Assembly (NCBI GenBank): GCA_046347635.1
Contig: JAXMFT010000003.1
Location: forward strand, 186,001-250,000
Reading direction: 5' to 3'
From: JAGVSZ01 sp019137045
GTDB lineage: Bacteria > Pseudomonadota > Gammaproteobacteria > Burkholderiales > SG8-39
DNA: 64,000 bases
Shown piece after piece: positions 46,987-55,150 of this stretch. The stretch's first letter is position 1, and each line of letters begins with the position of its first letter. The notes beneath the pieces were generated by a model that was not told where the DNA came from, searched no databases, and saw only the letters and a program-made list of their open reading frames with translations. The translations under genes were made by a program, and so were the position numbers.

Positions 46987-47961
46987 TCAGGTGATCAGCC
47001 CGCAGATCGTCTCGAGGTCGACGTTCCCGCCCGAGATCACCACCCCGATCCGCCTGCCGCGCGTGTCGTGCGCGCCGGCGAGGAGCCCCGCCGCGGCGAG
47101 CGCGCCGGTCGGCTCCACGACGATCTTCATGCGCTCCCAGAGGTAGCGCATCGCCGCGAGCAGGTCGGCGTCGGACACGGTCATCATGTCGTGCACGTAC
47201 GCGAGCACCAGCGGAAAGGTCACCGTCCCGAGCGACGGGGTGCGCGCGCCGTCGGCGATCGTGTCGGGGTTGTGCACCGTCTGCAGGGTCCGGGTGCGAA
47301 ACGACCGCGTGGCGTCGTCGCCCGCCGCCGGCTCGACGCCCACCACCTTGCACCCCGGCGCGAGCTGCGCGGCCGCGATCGCGCAGCCGGAGAGGAGCCC
47401 TCCGCCCCCGCAGCACACGAACAGCCAGTCGAGCGCGCCCGCCTCGTCGAACAGCTCCTGCGCCGCCGTGCCCTGGCCGGCCACCACGTGCGGGTGGTCG
47501 TACGGCGGGATGACCGTCAGCCCGCGCTCGCGCGCGATCGCGGCGCCGAGCGCTTCGCGCGCGGCCGCGCGCCGGTCGTAGGTGACGACCTCGCCGCCGT
47601 AGCCGCGCGTCGCCGCGAGCTTCACCGCGGGCGCGTCCTCCGGCATCACGATCGTCGTGCGGACGCCGAGCAGCCGGCCGGCGAGGGCGACCGCCTGCGC
47701 GTGGTTGCCGGAGGAGTAGGCGAGCACCCCCCGCCGCCGCGCCTCCGGGGAGAGCTGCGCGAGCGCGTTGTATGCGCCGCGGAACTTGAACGCGCCCATG
47801 CGCTGGAAGTTCTCGCACTTGAAGAACACCTGCGCGCCGGTGCGCTCGTCCACGGTGCGCGAGGTCAGCACCGGCGTGCGGTGGGCGATGCCGGCGAGCC
47901 GCCGCGCCGCGTCGGCGACGTCGGCGTACGAAACGGGCAGCGATCCGGGCGGGGCGTTCAC
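46987..47961 (-). CDS. Threonine/serine dehydratase, PLP fold II
   Basis: A 324-residue PLP enzyme. The PLP lysine is in MGAFKFRGAYNAL (about residue 59). SSGNHAQAVA binds the substrate carboxylate and CCGGGGLLSGCA binds the cofactor phosphate. It lacks the ACT-like regulatory domain of biosynthetic IlvA, so it resembles catabolic TdcB or serine racemase. Starts with GTG at 47961. Which amino acid it uses cannot be told. Confidence 0.88.
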   Translation of the reverse strand: MNAPPGSLPVSYADVADAARRLAGIAHRTPVLTSRTVDERTGAQVFFKCENFQRMGAFKFRGAYNALAQLSPEARRRGVLAYSSGNHAQAVALAGRLLGVRTTIVMPEDAPAVKLAATRGYGGEVVTYDRRAAAREALGAAIARERGLTVIPPYDHPHVVAGQGTAAQELFDEAGALDWLFVCCGGGGLLSGCAIAAAQLAPGCKVVGVEPAAGDDATRSFRTRTLQTVHNPDTIADGARTPSLGTVTFPLVLAYVHDMMTVSDADLLAAMRYLWERMKIVVEPTGALAAAGLLAGAHDTRGRRIGVVISGGNVDLETICGLIT

Positions 47962-47983
47962 GCGGCGATTGTCCCCGCTCCGG

Positions 47984-48610
47984 CTACTCGTCGTCCAGCG
48001 CGGCGGCGGGCAGGTGCGCGACGTCGGCCCAGTCCTCGACCGTCCACTTCCGCCCCTCGATGCGCAGCCGGCTGAGCGCCGCGTTCGGCACCGCGAAAGT
48101 GCGCGGCATCTCGAGCGCGATCCCGTGCGCGCGCCGGTACACGATGCCGAGCACCCCGCCGTGCGTCACCACCGCGACGCGCGCATCGCCGTGCAGCGCG
48201 GCGAGCCGCTCGAAGGCCGCGAAGACGCGGTCGCGGAACTCGATCCCGCTCTCGCCCTCCGCGACCCGGTAGTCCTGGTCGCGCGCGACGAGCCGCCGGT
48301 ACGCCTCCGCGTGACGCGCTTCGATCTCGGCCCAGGTCAGGCCCTCGGCCACGCCGTAGCAGCGCTCGCGCAGGCGCCGGTCGGGCTCGATCGCGAGCCC
48401 CAGCCCCGCCGCGATCGGCGCCGCGGTGGCCTGCGCGCGGCCGAGGTCGCTCGCGACCAGCGCGTCGACGGCCTCCCGCGCGAGCCGGTCCGCGACCGCG
48501 GCGGCCTGCGCGCGCCCCGCGGCGGAGAGCGGGCTGTCGTGCCAGCCCTGCAGGCGGCCGGCGACGTTCCAGTGGGTCTCGCCGTGTCGGACGATGAGGA
48601 AAGTGGTCAC
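47984..48610 (-). CDS. Histidine phosphatase (phosphoglycerate mutase-like)
   Basis: A 208-residue branch-1 histidine phosphatase. The catalytic loop is LIVRHGETHWN at the very N-terminus, with AVVTHGGVLGIVYR carrying the second His. The start is GTG (TTFLIVRHGE). GpmB-like proteins of this size are often not mutases but phosphatases for sugar phosphates or alpha-ribazole phosphate; the substrate is unknown. 22 bp upstream of the dehydratase on the same strand. Confidence 0.88.
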   Translation of the reverse strand: MTTFLIVRHGETHWNVAGRLQGWHDSPLSAAGRAQAAAVADRLAREAVDALVASDLGRAQATAAPIAAGLGLAIEPDRRLRERCYGVAEGLTWAEIEARHAEAYRRLVARDQDYRVAEGESGIEFRDRVFAAFERLAALHGDARVAVVTHGGVLGIVYRRAHGIALEMPRTFAVPNAALSRLRIEGRKWTVEDWADVAHLPAAALDDE

Positions 48611-48727
48611 GAGTTCCGCGCGGCGCAGGGCCGCGCACCGGCATTAGTTCGCGCGCCCGGCCCGCGGCGCGAGCGGCGGCGGCGGCGTTAGTTTATCGTC
48701 CCGACGCGCTCGCGACGCCCGCCCACG

Positions 48728-49474
48728 ATGCCCGTATCCCTGGACGCCACCACCGGCCAGCACCTCGGCGACCGGACCGAGCAGCAGGACCGCGTCGCGA
48801 TCATTCCGAGCAAGAAGCTCAAGGGCACCGCGCTCGTGCTCCTCGCCGACGGCGCGGGCGGCTACAAGGGCGGCGCCGCGGCGGCCGAGCAGGTGATCGG
48901 CACCGGCCTCAACCTGTTCGAGAACTTCGCGCCCAAGACGGAGTCGCCGCAGGAGCTCCTGCGCCAGCTCGCGCTCGAGGCGCACACCGTCATCCGCCTG
49001 AACCGCGTCCTCACCGAGGAGGAGCCGCACAGCACGTTCGTCGCCATGGTGCTGCAGCCCGACCGCGTGGACTGGGGCTGGGTGGGCGACAGCCGGCTCT
49101 ACCACTTCAACGGCGCGGCGCTCAAGAGCCGCACCAAGGACCACTCCTACGTGCAGCAGCAGATCGACGAGGGGCAGTGGCGCGAGCAGGACCGGCACAA
49201 GCACCCGAACCGCAACCTGCTCCTCCAGGCGCTCGGGCACTCCGAGACGCCGGTGCCGAGCTTCGGCGCCACCGCGCCGCTCGCGGCCAACGACACCTTC
49301 CTGCTCTGCTCCGACGGCCTGTGGGATTACTTCAGCGACGCCGAGATCGGCAAGGCGCTCTCGACGCTCCCGCCGCGCAAGGCGGCCGAGACGCTCATCA
49401 GCATCGCACGCACGCGCGCCAAGGGTCGCGGCGACAACGTCTCGGTGGCGATCGTCAAGCTGACGCAGACCTGA
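48728..49474 (+). CDS. PP2C-type protein phosphatase
   Basis: A 248-residue metal-dependent Ser/Thr phosphatase. The metal-binding blocks are RTEQQDRVAI, LADGAGGYKGG (DGAGG in place of the common DGMGG), VGDSRLYHF, CSDGLWDYF and GRGDNVSVAIV; all key Asp residues are present. No regulatory domain or membrane segment. No kinase gene is nearby, so its partner is unknown. Convergent with the M61 peptidase gene. Confidence 0.9.
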   Translation: MPVSLDATTGQHLGDRTEQQDRVAIIPSKKLKGTALVLLADGAGGYKGGAAAAEQVIGTGLNLFENFAPKTESPQELLRQLALEAHTVIRLNRVLTEEEPHSTFVAMVLQPDRVDWGWVGDSRLYHFNGAALKSRTKDHSYVQQQIDEGQWREQDRHKHPNRNLLLQALGHSETPVPSFGATAPLAANDTFLLCSDGLWDYFSDAEIGKALSTLPPRKAAETLISIARTRAKGRGDNVSVAIVKLTQT

Positions 49475-49490
49475 GCCGGCCCGCGTCCGG

Positions 49491-51317
49491 TCACCTCCCG
49501 TCCAGCCAGCCCCGGCGCAGCCGCAGCGCCCCCGCGGCGGGCCTCTTCTGGAAGCGCAGGCAGCAGGTGTCGAGCGCCGGCGGGGCGAGCCGCACCGCGA
49601 GCTCGAGCAGCTCGTCCCGGCGGAACGCGTGGACGCGCACCGTGTCTCCCGGGCGCAGGCGGCCGAGCAGCGGCTCGATCGTCCCGGGCGTGGCGCGCAA
49701 CCCGTCCAGCGCGACCAGCACGTCGCCCGCGGCCAGTCCGGCAGCCTGCGCCGGGCCGTCGTCGAACACGTGCGTGAGCTTCAGGTCGCCGCCGACGTCC
49801 GCCGTGCGCGCCCCCAGCGTGACGCGCCGCGCGCGTGCGGCCGCGCCGGTGGTCGCCGGGCGCCCGCCGCGGTCGCCCGCGGACTCCGCCGCGCGCACCT
49901 CGACGTCCACGCCCACCGCCGCGAGCAGGGACTCGAGCGGCAGGTCGGCGGTCGAGCGCAGGGCGCGGTCGAAGAAGCTGCGCAGCCTCACCCCGGTCAC
50001 CTCCTCGGCGAGGCGCTCGACGCCGTCCTCGGGCACGCCGGCGCCGCGCCTTCCGTAGCGCCGCCACAGCGCGCGCATGACGTCGTCGAGCGAGCGGCGC
50101 CCGCCGGTCCGGCTGCGGACGAGGAGATCGGCGCAGAGCGCGACCAGGCTGCCCTTGCCGTAGTAGCTCACGAGGGCGTTCGGGGCGTTCTCGTCCTGGC
50201 GGTAGTACTTGATCCACGCGTCCCAGCTCGACTCGGCCAGCGTCTGGCGCCGCCGCCCGGGGGTGCGCAGGAGCTGCGTGATCGCGCGGCCGAGCACCTC
50301 CAGGTACTGCTCGGGCGTCAGCAGGCCGCAGCGCACGAGCGCGAGGTCGTCGTAGTAGGAAGTGATCCCCTCGAACGCCCACAGGGTCGCGGTGTAGTTC
50401 TCGCGGTCGAGCGCGTACGGGGTGAACGCCTGCGGCTTGATGCGCTTGACGTTCCAGGTGTGGAAGTACTCGTGGCTCGCCAGCCCGAGGAAGGTGCGAT
50501 AGCTGTCGGTCGCCGCCGTGACGCCGGGCTGCGGCAGGTCGTCGCGGCTGCACACGAGCGCGGTCGAGGCGCGGTGCTCGAGCCCGCCGTAGCCCTCGCC
50601 GAGCGCGGTGACGAGAAACACGTAGCGTTCCATCGGCGGCGGTCCGCCGAAGAGGCGGACGTGCTGCTCGCACACGCGCTTCAGGTCGCGCGCGAGGCGC
50701 GCGAGATCGCAGCGCTGGCGCCCGGTGAGCGCGACCTCGTGCGGGACGCCCTGCACGCTGAACGCAACGTGCGCGAACGTCCCCATCTCCACCGGGTGGT
50801 CGATCAGCTCGTCGTAGTCCTGCGCCGCGTACGTCCCGAAGCCATAGGCGCGCGCGCCCGCGCGCGCGAGCGACGTGGCCACCCGCCAGCGCGCATACCG
50901 CCGGCCGGGCGGCGCGAGGATCTCCACCTCGCACGGCCGGTCCTCCTTGCCGATCACCCGCAGAAAGACCGACGTGCCGTTGAAGAAGCCGTGCGACGCG
51001 TCGAGGTGCGCGCCGCGCACCGAGAGGTCCCAGGCGTAGATCTCGGCGCTGACCGTGAGCGGCCCGCGGCACGGCGCCGCGCGCCAGGTGTGCTTGTCGA
51101 GCTTCGCGAGCGGCACGGCGGCGCCGCGGGACTCCGCGTGGACCGAGACCACGTGCCGGGCGAACTCCCGGATCATGTAGCTGCCCGGGATCCACGCCGG
51201 CAGCGCAAAGCGCTGTCCCGCGGGGTCCGGGTCGGCGACGGTGCACGCGACCTCGAAGCGATGCGCCTGCGGACGGCGCGGCTGGATGCGGTAGCGGACC
51301 GGCGGCAGCGGTTTCAT
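49491..51317 (-). CDS. M61-family metallopeptidase with PDZ domain
   Basis: A 608-residue protein of the glycyl-aminopeptidase family. An N-terminal beta-rich domain is followed by the catalytic region with GYGGLEHRAS and the zinc motif HEYFH (in ASHEYFHTWNVKRI), and FEGITSYYDDLA with the third ligand. The C-terminal 130 residues contain a PDZ-like domain (VFDDGPAQAAGLAAGDVLVA). No obvious signal peptide, so it is probably cytoplasmic. The ATG at 51317 overlaps the LysR stop by 4 bp. Confidence 0.9.
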   Translation of the reverse strand: MKPLPPVRYRIQPRRPQAHRFEVACTVADPDPAGQRFALPAWIPGSYMIREFARHVVSVHAESRGAAVPLAKLDKHTWRAAPCRGPLTVSAEIYAWDLSVRGAHLDASHGFFNGTSVFLRVIGKEDRPCEVEILAPPGRRYARWRVATSLARAGARAYGFGTYAAQDYDELIDHPVEMGTFAHVAFSVQGVPHEVALTGRQRCDLARLARDLKRVCEQHVRLFGGPPPMERYVFLVTALGEGYGGLEHRASTALVCSRDDLPQPGVTAATDSYRTFLGLASHEYFHTWNVKRIKPQAFTPYALDRENYTATLWAFEGITSYYDDLALVRCGLLTPEQYLEVLGRAITQLLRTPGRRRQTLAESSWDAWIKYYRQDENAPNALVSYYGKGSLVALCADLLVRSRTGGRRSLDDVMRALWRRYGRRGAGVPEDGVERLAEEVTGVRLRSFFDRALRSTADLPLESLLAAVGVDVEVRAAESAGDRGGRPATTGAAARARRVTLGARTADVGGDLKLTHVFDDGPAQAAGLAAGDVLVALDGLRATPGTIEPLLGRLRPGDTVRVHAFRRDELLELAVRLAPPALDTCCLRFQKRPAAGALRLRRGWLDGR

Positions 51318-52273
51318 TGATTGCGCTCGCTTTTCTGCCGCCGGGCGCGGGATTCGGCGGTTGCGCGTTCGGCCGCGGCCGACCTCAGCCAGTCCACGAA
51401 CGCCAGCGCCGCGGCCCGGTCGGCCGCGCGCGGCGCCAGGATCGCGTAGTACGCGCGGGCCAGGCCGGGCGAGGTGAGGCGCCGCCCGAACGGCGCGACC
51501 AGCCGCCCGGAGCGCAGCAGCTCGTTGGCGAGCGGCACGCTGCCGAGGGCGACGCCCTGTCCGGCCACCGCCGCGTGGATCACCTGGTCGGGCTGGCTGA
51601 AGCGCACCATGCCGGCGGGCTTCGGCATCGCGACGCGCATGGTCTCGAACCAGACGCGCCAGGTCAGCCACGGCGTGCGCTCGGCTTCGTCGTACTCGAG
51701 CAGCACGCAACGCGCGAGGTCGCCCGGTCGCTCGAGCCGCGCGGCGCGACACACCCCCGGACTCGCCACCGGCAGCACGCGCACGCCGAAGAGCCGCGCG
51801 GCGCCCGGCCCCGCCATCGCCGGCGGGCAGTAGCGCACCGCCACGTCGATGCGCTCGCGCTCCAGGTCCTGGATCCGGTTCTCGGCGACCAGGCGCACCT
51901 GGATCCCCGGGTGAGCCGACTGGAACCGCACCAGCCGCGGGACGAGCCAGAGCGACGCGAACGAAACGGTGGTGGCGACCGTCAGCGCCGCGCTCGACCT
52001 GCCGGCGCGCACCGACAGCGTGGCTGCGCGCAGGTCGTCGAGCGCCGCGCGCACGGCCTTGAAGTAGCGCTGTCCCTCGTCGGTGAGCAGCAGCGCGCGG
52101 ATGCGGCGCTGGAAGAGCTGCACGCCGAGCTGCGCCTCGAGCGCCTGCACCTGCCGGCTGATCGCCGACTGGGTGAGGAAGAGCTCCTCCCCCGCCTTGG
52201 TGAACGACAGGTGGCGCGCGGCGGCCTCGAAGCCCTTCAGCAGGTCGAGCGACGGCAGCTCGCGCATCGGCAT
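51314..52273 (-). CDS. LysR-family transcription regulator
   Basis: A 319-residue regulator. The winged HTH is in residues 10-68 (FEAAARHLSFTKAGEELFLT then QSAISRQVQALEAQLG). The C-terminal effector domain follows. The N-terminus resembles GcvA-type members. It is divergent from a DUF2917 gene across a 138-bp gap, a common pairing in betaproteobacteria, and coupled to the downstream peptidase gene. Its likely targets are therefore the DUF2917 gene and itself. Confidence 0.92.
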   Translation of the reverse strand: MPMRELPSLDLLKGFEAAARHLSFTKAGEELFLTQSAISRQVQALEAQLGVQLFQRRIRALLLTDEGQRYFKAVRAALDDLRAATLSVRAGRSSAALTVATTVSFASLWLVPRLVRFQSAHPGIQVRLVAENRIQDLERERIDVAVRYCPPAMAGPGAARLFGVRVLPVASPGVCRAARLERPGDLARCVLLEYDEAERTPWLTWRVWFETMRVAMPKPAGMVRFSQPDQVIHAAVAGQGVALGSVPLANELLRSGRLVAPFGRRLTSPGLARAYYAILAPRAADRAAALAFVDWLRSAAAERATAESRARRQKSERNQ

Positions 52274-52411
52274 ATGGATTCCCGTTCCTCATCCATGCAG
52301 TGCGGACAAGTCGTTTGCCGCCCGCCTTCGGGGCGGCAACACTTCGTCCCGTGGCGCCGGCGCTCTGGCGCGCCGGACGCATGACCGGAACGCATTATCG
52401 GGAGCGAGACC

Positions 52412-52696
52412 ATGCAGATCAAGGCCACCACCGCCCTCCTCGCGCTCGCGCGCGGGTCGGCGCTCACCTTGCAGGACGCGCGCGGCGCGCGCGTGCGCGT
52501 GCTCGCCGGGCGGCTGTGGATCACCCAGGACCGCGACCGCAAGGATCACTTCGTCGACGCCGGCGCGAGCTTCCGCATCGATCGCCCCGGACCGACGGTC
52601 GTCGAGGCGACCCGCGCGGCGCGGTTCGTCGTCGAATCGCCGGTCGCGGGCGCGCTCGAGGCCTGGTGGCCGCCGGCCGCGCGCGTCGGGGGGTGA
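52412..52696 (+). CDS. DUF2917 domain protein
   Basis: A 94-residue protein with a single DUF2917 fold: LQDARGARVRVLAGRLWITQ then DRDRKDHFVDAGASFRID. Function unknown. The ATG at 52412 has GGGAG upstream. It is regulated, by position, from the divergent LysR gene. No signal peptide or membrane segment is seen. Confidence 0.85.
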   Translation: MQIKATTALLALARGSALTLQDARGARVRVLAGRLWITQDRDRKDHFVDAGASFRIDRPGPTVVEATRAARFVVESPVAGALEAWWPPAARVGG

Positions 52697-52748
52697 CCGG
52701 TTCGACCCGGTCGACGCCGCGCGCGGCGCACGGCGCGCCGGAGCGCGC

Positions 52749-53339
52749 TCAGCCGCGCGCGAGGTCGGCGGGCGTGTCGATGTCCCGCACCACGCCCGGA
52801 TCGTCCACTGCGACGCGCACCAGCGCGCCCGCATCGGCCTTGACGATCTCGCGCGCGCCCGCGTCGCCGGTGAGCCGCTCGAGCGCGGCGCGGTAGGCGC
52901 CCGCGAAGCCCACCGGGTGCCCGCGCTCGCCGCGATAGTCGGGCGCGGCGATGGCCGCGCCGCCGGCGACCGCCGCCGCGACGCGGCGGATCGACTCGGG
53001 GTCGACGAACGGCATGTCGGCGAGCGCGACCACCCATCCGTCCGCGCCGCCCGCAGCGCGCACCGCGTGCGCGAGCGTGACCCCCATGCCCTCGGCGGCG
53101 TTCGGGCAGACGGTGACGTCGGCGCCCGCCGCGCGCAGCGCGCGCTCGAGCTCGGGCGCGCCGGGCCGCACCACCGCGACCACGCGCGCGAGCGCGGCGG
53201 CCAGGTTGCGCGCCGCGGCGACGGCGATCGGCGTGCCGTCGGGCAGCGGATGGAGGAGCTTGTCGGCGCCGAAGCGCCGCGCCGACCCGCCGGCGAGCAG
53301 GATGCCGACGATGCGGTCCGGGCGGACCCCGGCGCTCAA
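52749..53339 (-). CDS. Molybdopterin nucleotidyltransferase (MocA/MobA-like)
   Basis: A 196-residue nucleotidyltransferase. The N-terminal GILLAGGSARRFGADKLL is the NTP-binding signature and VVALADMPFVDPES holds the metal Asp. With CoxSLM-type enzymes the expected cofactor is molybdopterin cytosine dinucleotide, so a MocA-type role is likely; MobA-type GMP transfer is less likely. The start is TTG, which overlaps the xdhC stop (TTGA), and no ATG is available. Its place after xdhC and back-to-back with coxSLM supports a maturation role. Confidence 0.85.
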   Translation of the reverse strand: MSAGVRPDRIVGILLAGGSARRFGADKLLHPLPDGTPIAVAAARNLAAALARVVAVVRPGAPELERALRAAGADVTVCPNAAEGMGVTLAHAVRAAGGADGWVVALADMPFVDPESIRRVAAAVAGGAAIAAPDYRGERGHPVGFAGAYRAALERLTGDAGAREIVKADAGALVRVAVDDPGVVRDIDTPADLARG

Positions 53340-54346
53340 CCCTGCTGGACCGCGCAGCTCGACGGGGCGAAATCGCTCGCCGGCTGGACGAGGGTGTCGC
53401 CGATCGTGACCCCGCGCCGCACCGCGGTCATCTCGGCGAGGATCGCGACCGCGATCTCGGGCGGGGTCTTGGCCCCGATCTTGAGGCCGACCGGGCCGTG
53501 CAGCCGCGCGATCTCGGCCTCGGCGAGGTCGAAGCCGGCGAGCCGCCTGCGGCGCGCGTCGTTGTTCTTCTTCGAGCCGAGCGCGCCGACGTAGAAGCAC
53601 GGCGCCTTGAGCGCCTCGAGCAGCGCGGCGTCGTCGAGCTTCGGGTCGTGCGTCACCGCCACCACCGCCAGGTGCGGGTCGGGATTCATCGCCACCACCG
53701 CGTCGTCCGGGTAGCCGCGCACGAGCGTCGCGCCGGCGACGTCCCATTCCTCGGCGTACTCCTCGCGCGGGTCGCAGACCGTCACGTGGTAGTCGAGCGC
53801 CATCGCCATCTGCGCGAGGTACCTGCTCGTCTGCCCGGCGCCGATCACGAGCAGCCGCCAGCGCGGGCCGTGCACGGTCTTGAGGACGCGGTCGTCGAAC
53901 TCGAGCGCGTCCGACCAGTTCCCCGGCTGGAGGCGCACCGCGCCGGTGTCCATGTCGAGAAAGCGGGCCACGAGTTCGTGCCGCTCGATCGCCTCGAGCA
54001 GCTCGCGCAGCTTTGCGCCCTTGCCGAGCGGCTCGAGGACGATCTGCAGGGTGCCGCCGCACGGCAGGCCGTAGCGGCGCGCGTCCTCCTCGGTCACCCC
54101 GTAGGTCACCGTCTCCGGCTTGCCGGAGGCGAGCCGGTGGCTCTTCACCTTGGCGATCAGGTCGTCCTCGACGCAGCCGCCCGAGACCGACCCGACGACG
54201 TGGCCGTCGTCGCGGATCACCAGCATCGCGCCCACCGGCCGCGGGGCCGAGCCCCAGGTGCGGGTCACCGTGCCGATCGTCGCGCCGCGCCCGGCCTCGG
54301 TCCAGCTCACCGCGGCCTTGATGACCTCCAGATCCACGCTGTCCAT
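53336..54346 (-). CDS. XdhC/CoxI-family molybdenum enzyme maturation factor
   Basis: A 336-residue protein. The N-terminal XdhC domain has VGSVSGGCVEDDLI (with the conserved Cys) and YGLPCGGTLQIVLEP. The C-terminal Rossmann fold has LLVIGAGQTSRYLAQMA. XdhC binds molybdenum cofactor and helps its sulfuration and insertion into xanthine dehydrogenase-family enzymes. The second ATG (54346) is chosen because GAGG lies 9 bp upstream; the first ATG (54355) directly abuts it. Divergent from coxSLM, its probable client. Confidence 0.9.
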   Translation of the reverse strand: MDSVDLEVIKAAVSWTEAGRGATIGTVTRTWGSAPRPVGAMLVIRDDGHVVGSVSGGCVEDDLIAKVKSHRLASGKPETVTYGVTEEDARRYGLPCGGTLQIVLEPLGKGAKLRELLEAIERHELVARFLDMDTGAVRLQPGNWSDALEFDDRVLKTVHGPRWRLLVIGAGQTSRYLAQMAMALDYHVTVCDPREEYAEEWDVAGATLVRGYPDDAVVAMNPDPHLAVVAVTHDPKLDDAALLEALKAPCFYVGALGSKKNNDARRRRLAGFDLAEAEIARLHGPVGLKIGAKTPPEIAVAILAEMTAVRRGVTIGDTLVQPASDFAPSSCAVQQG

Positions 54347-54375
54347 GCGCCGCATCCTCGAGGGCTGATGCGCAC

Positions 54376-54404
54376 ATTCTAGGCCCCTCGGCGCAGCGCG
54401 TCAC
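54376..54404 (-). promoter_or_regulatory. xdhC promoter
   Basis: On the minus strand GTGACG (54404-54399) and TAGAAT (54381-54376) are 17 bp apart. Transcription would start near 54369, leaving a leader of about 23 nt before the chosen xdhC ATG. Confidence 0.5.
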
Positions 54405-54453
54405 CCCCGCGCGAGCGCGGCCGCCGGGCACCCGATCGCGAGCCGCGCTTCGG

Positions 54454-54482
54454 TTGCCTCGGCCATATCCATGGGCTAGCAT
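54454..54482 (+). promoter_or_regulatory. coxSLM promoter
   Basis: TTGCCT (54454-54459) and TAGCAT (54477-54482) are separated by 17 bp, leaving a leader of about 180 nt before coxS. A 9-bp GC-rich hairpin (54498-54518) followed by TTT lies at the start of this leader and might act as an attenuator. Confidence 0.45.
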
Positions 54483-54611
54483 TCCCGCTCTGATCGCGGC
54501 GCGCCGGTCCGGCGCGCCTTTCCCGTTCCGGGCGCAGGGCACGCTAGGAGGATTTTCGCCGCAGTGCAAGACCGGAGTCCCTGCGCGAGCGCGGCGCGCG
54601 CGCCCGAGACA

Positions 54612-54641
54612 GCATCGACCCATACCGCATCGACCCATACC
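54612..54641 (+). repeat. Perfect 15-bp tandem repeat in the cox leader
   Basis: GCATCGACCCATACC occurs twice without spacer (54612-54626 and 54627-54641), 31 bp before the coxS ATG. Copies of this unit were not noticed elsewhere in the window. It could be a regulator's direct-repeat site, an RNA element or slippage. Confidence 0.9.
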
Positions 54642-54672
54642 AAGACCAACACCGGAGCCGAAGGAGACCGCA

Positions 54673-55140
<468 letters not shown>

Positions 55141-55150
55141 GAGGCGCGCC

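Larger units (their letters stand above)
54347..54672. other. xdhC-coxS divergent regulatory gap, 326 bp
   Basis: Contains an xdhC promoter (54376-54404, minus), a coxS promoter (54454-54482, plus), a strong hairpin (54498-54518) and a 15-bp tandem repeat (54612-54641), each described separately. No gene is seen. Confidence 0.7.
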
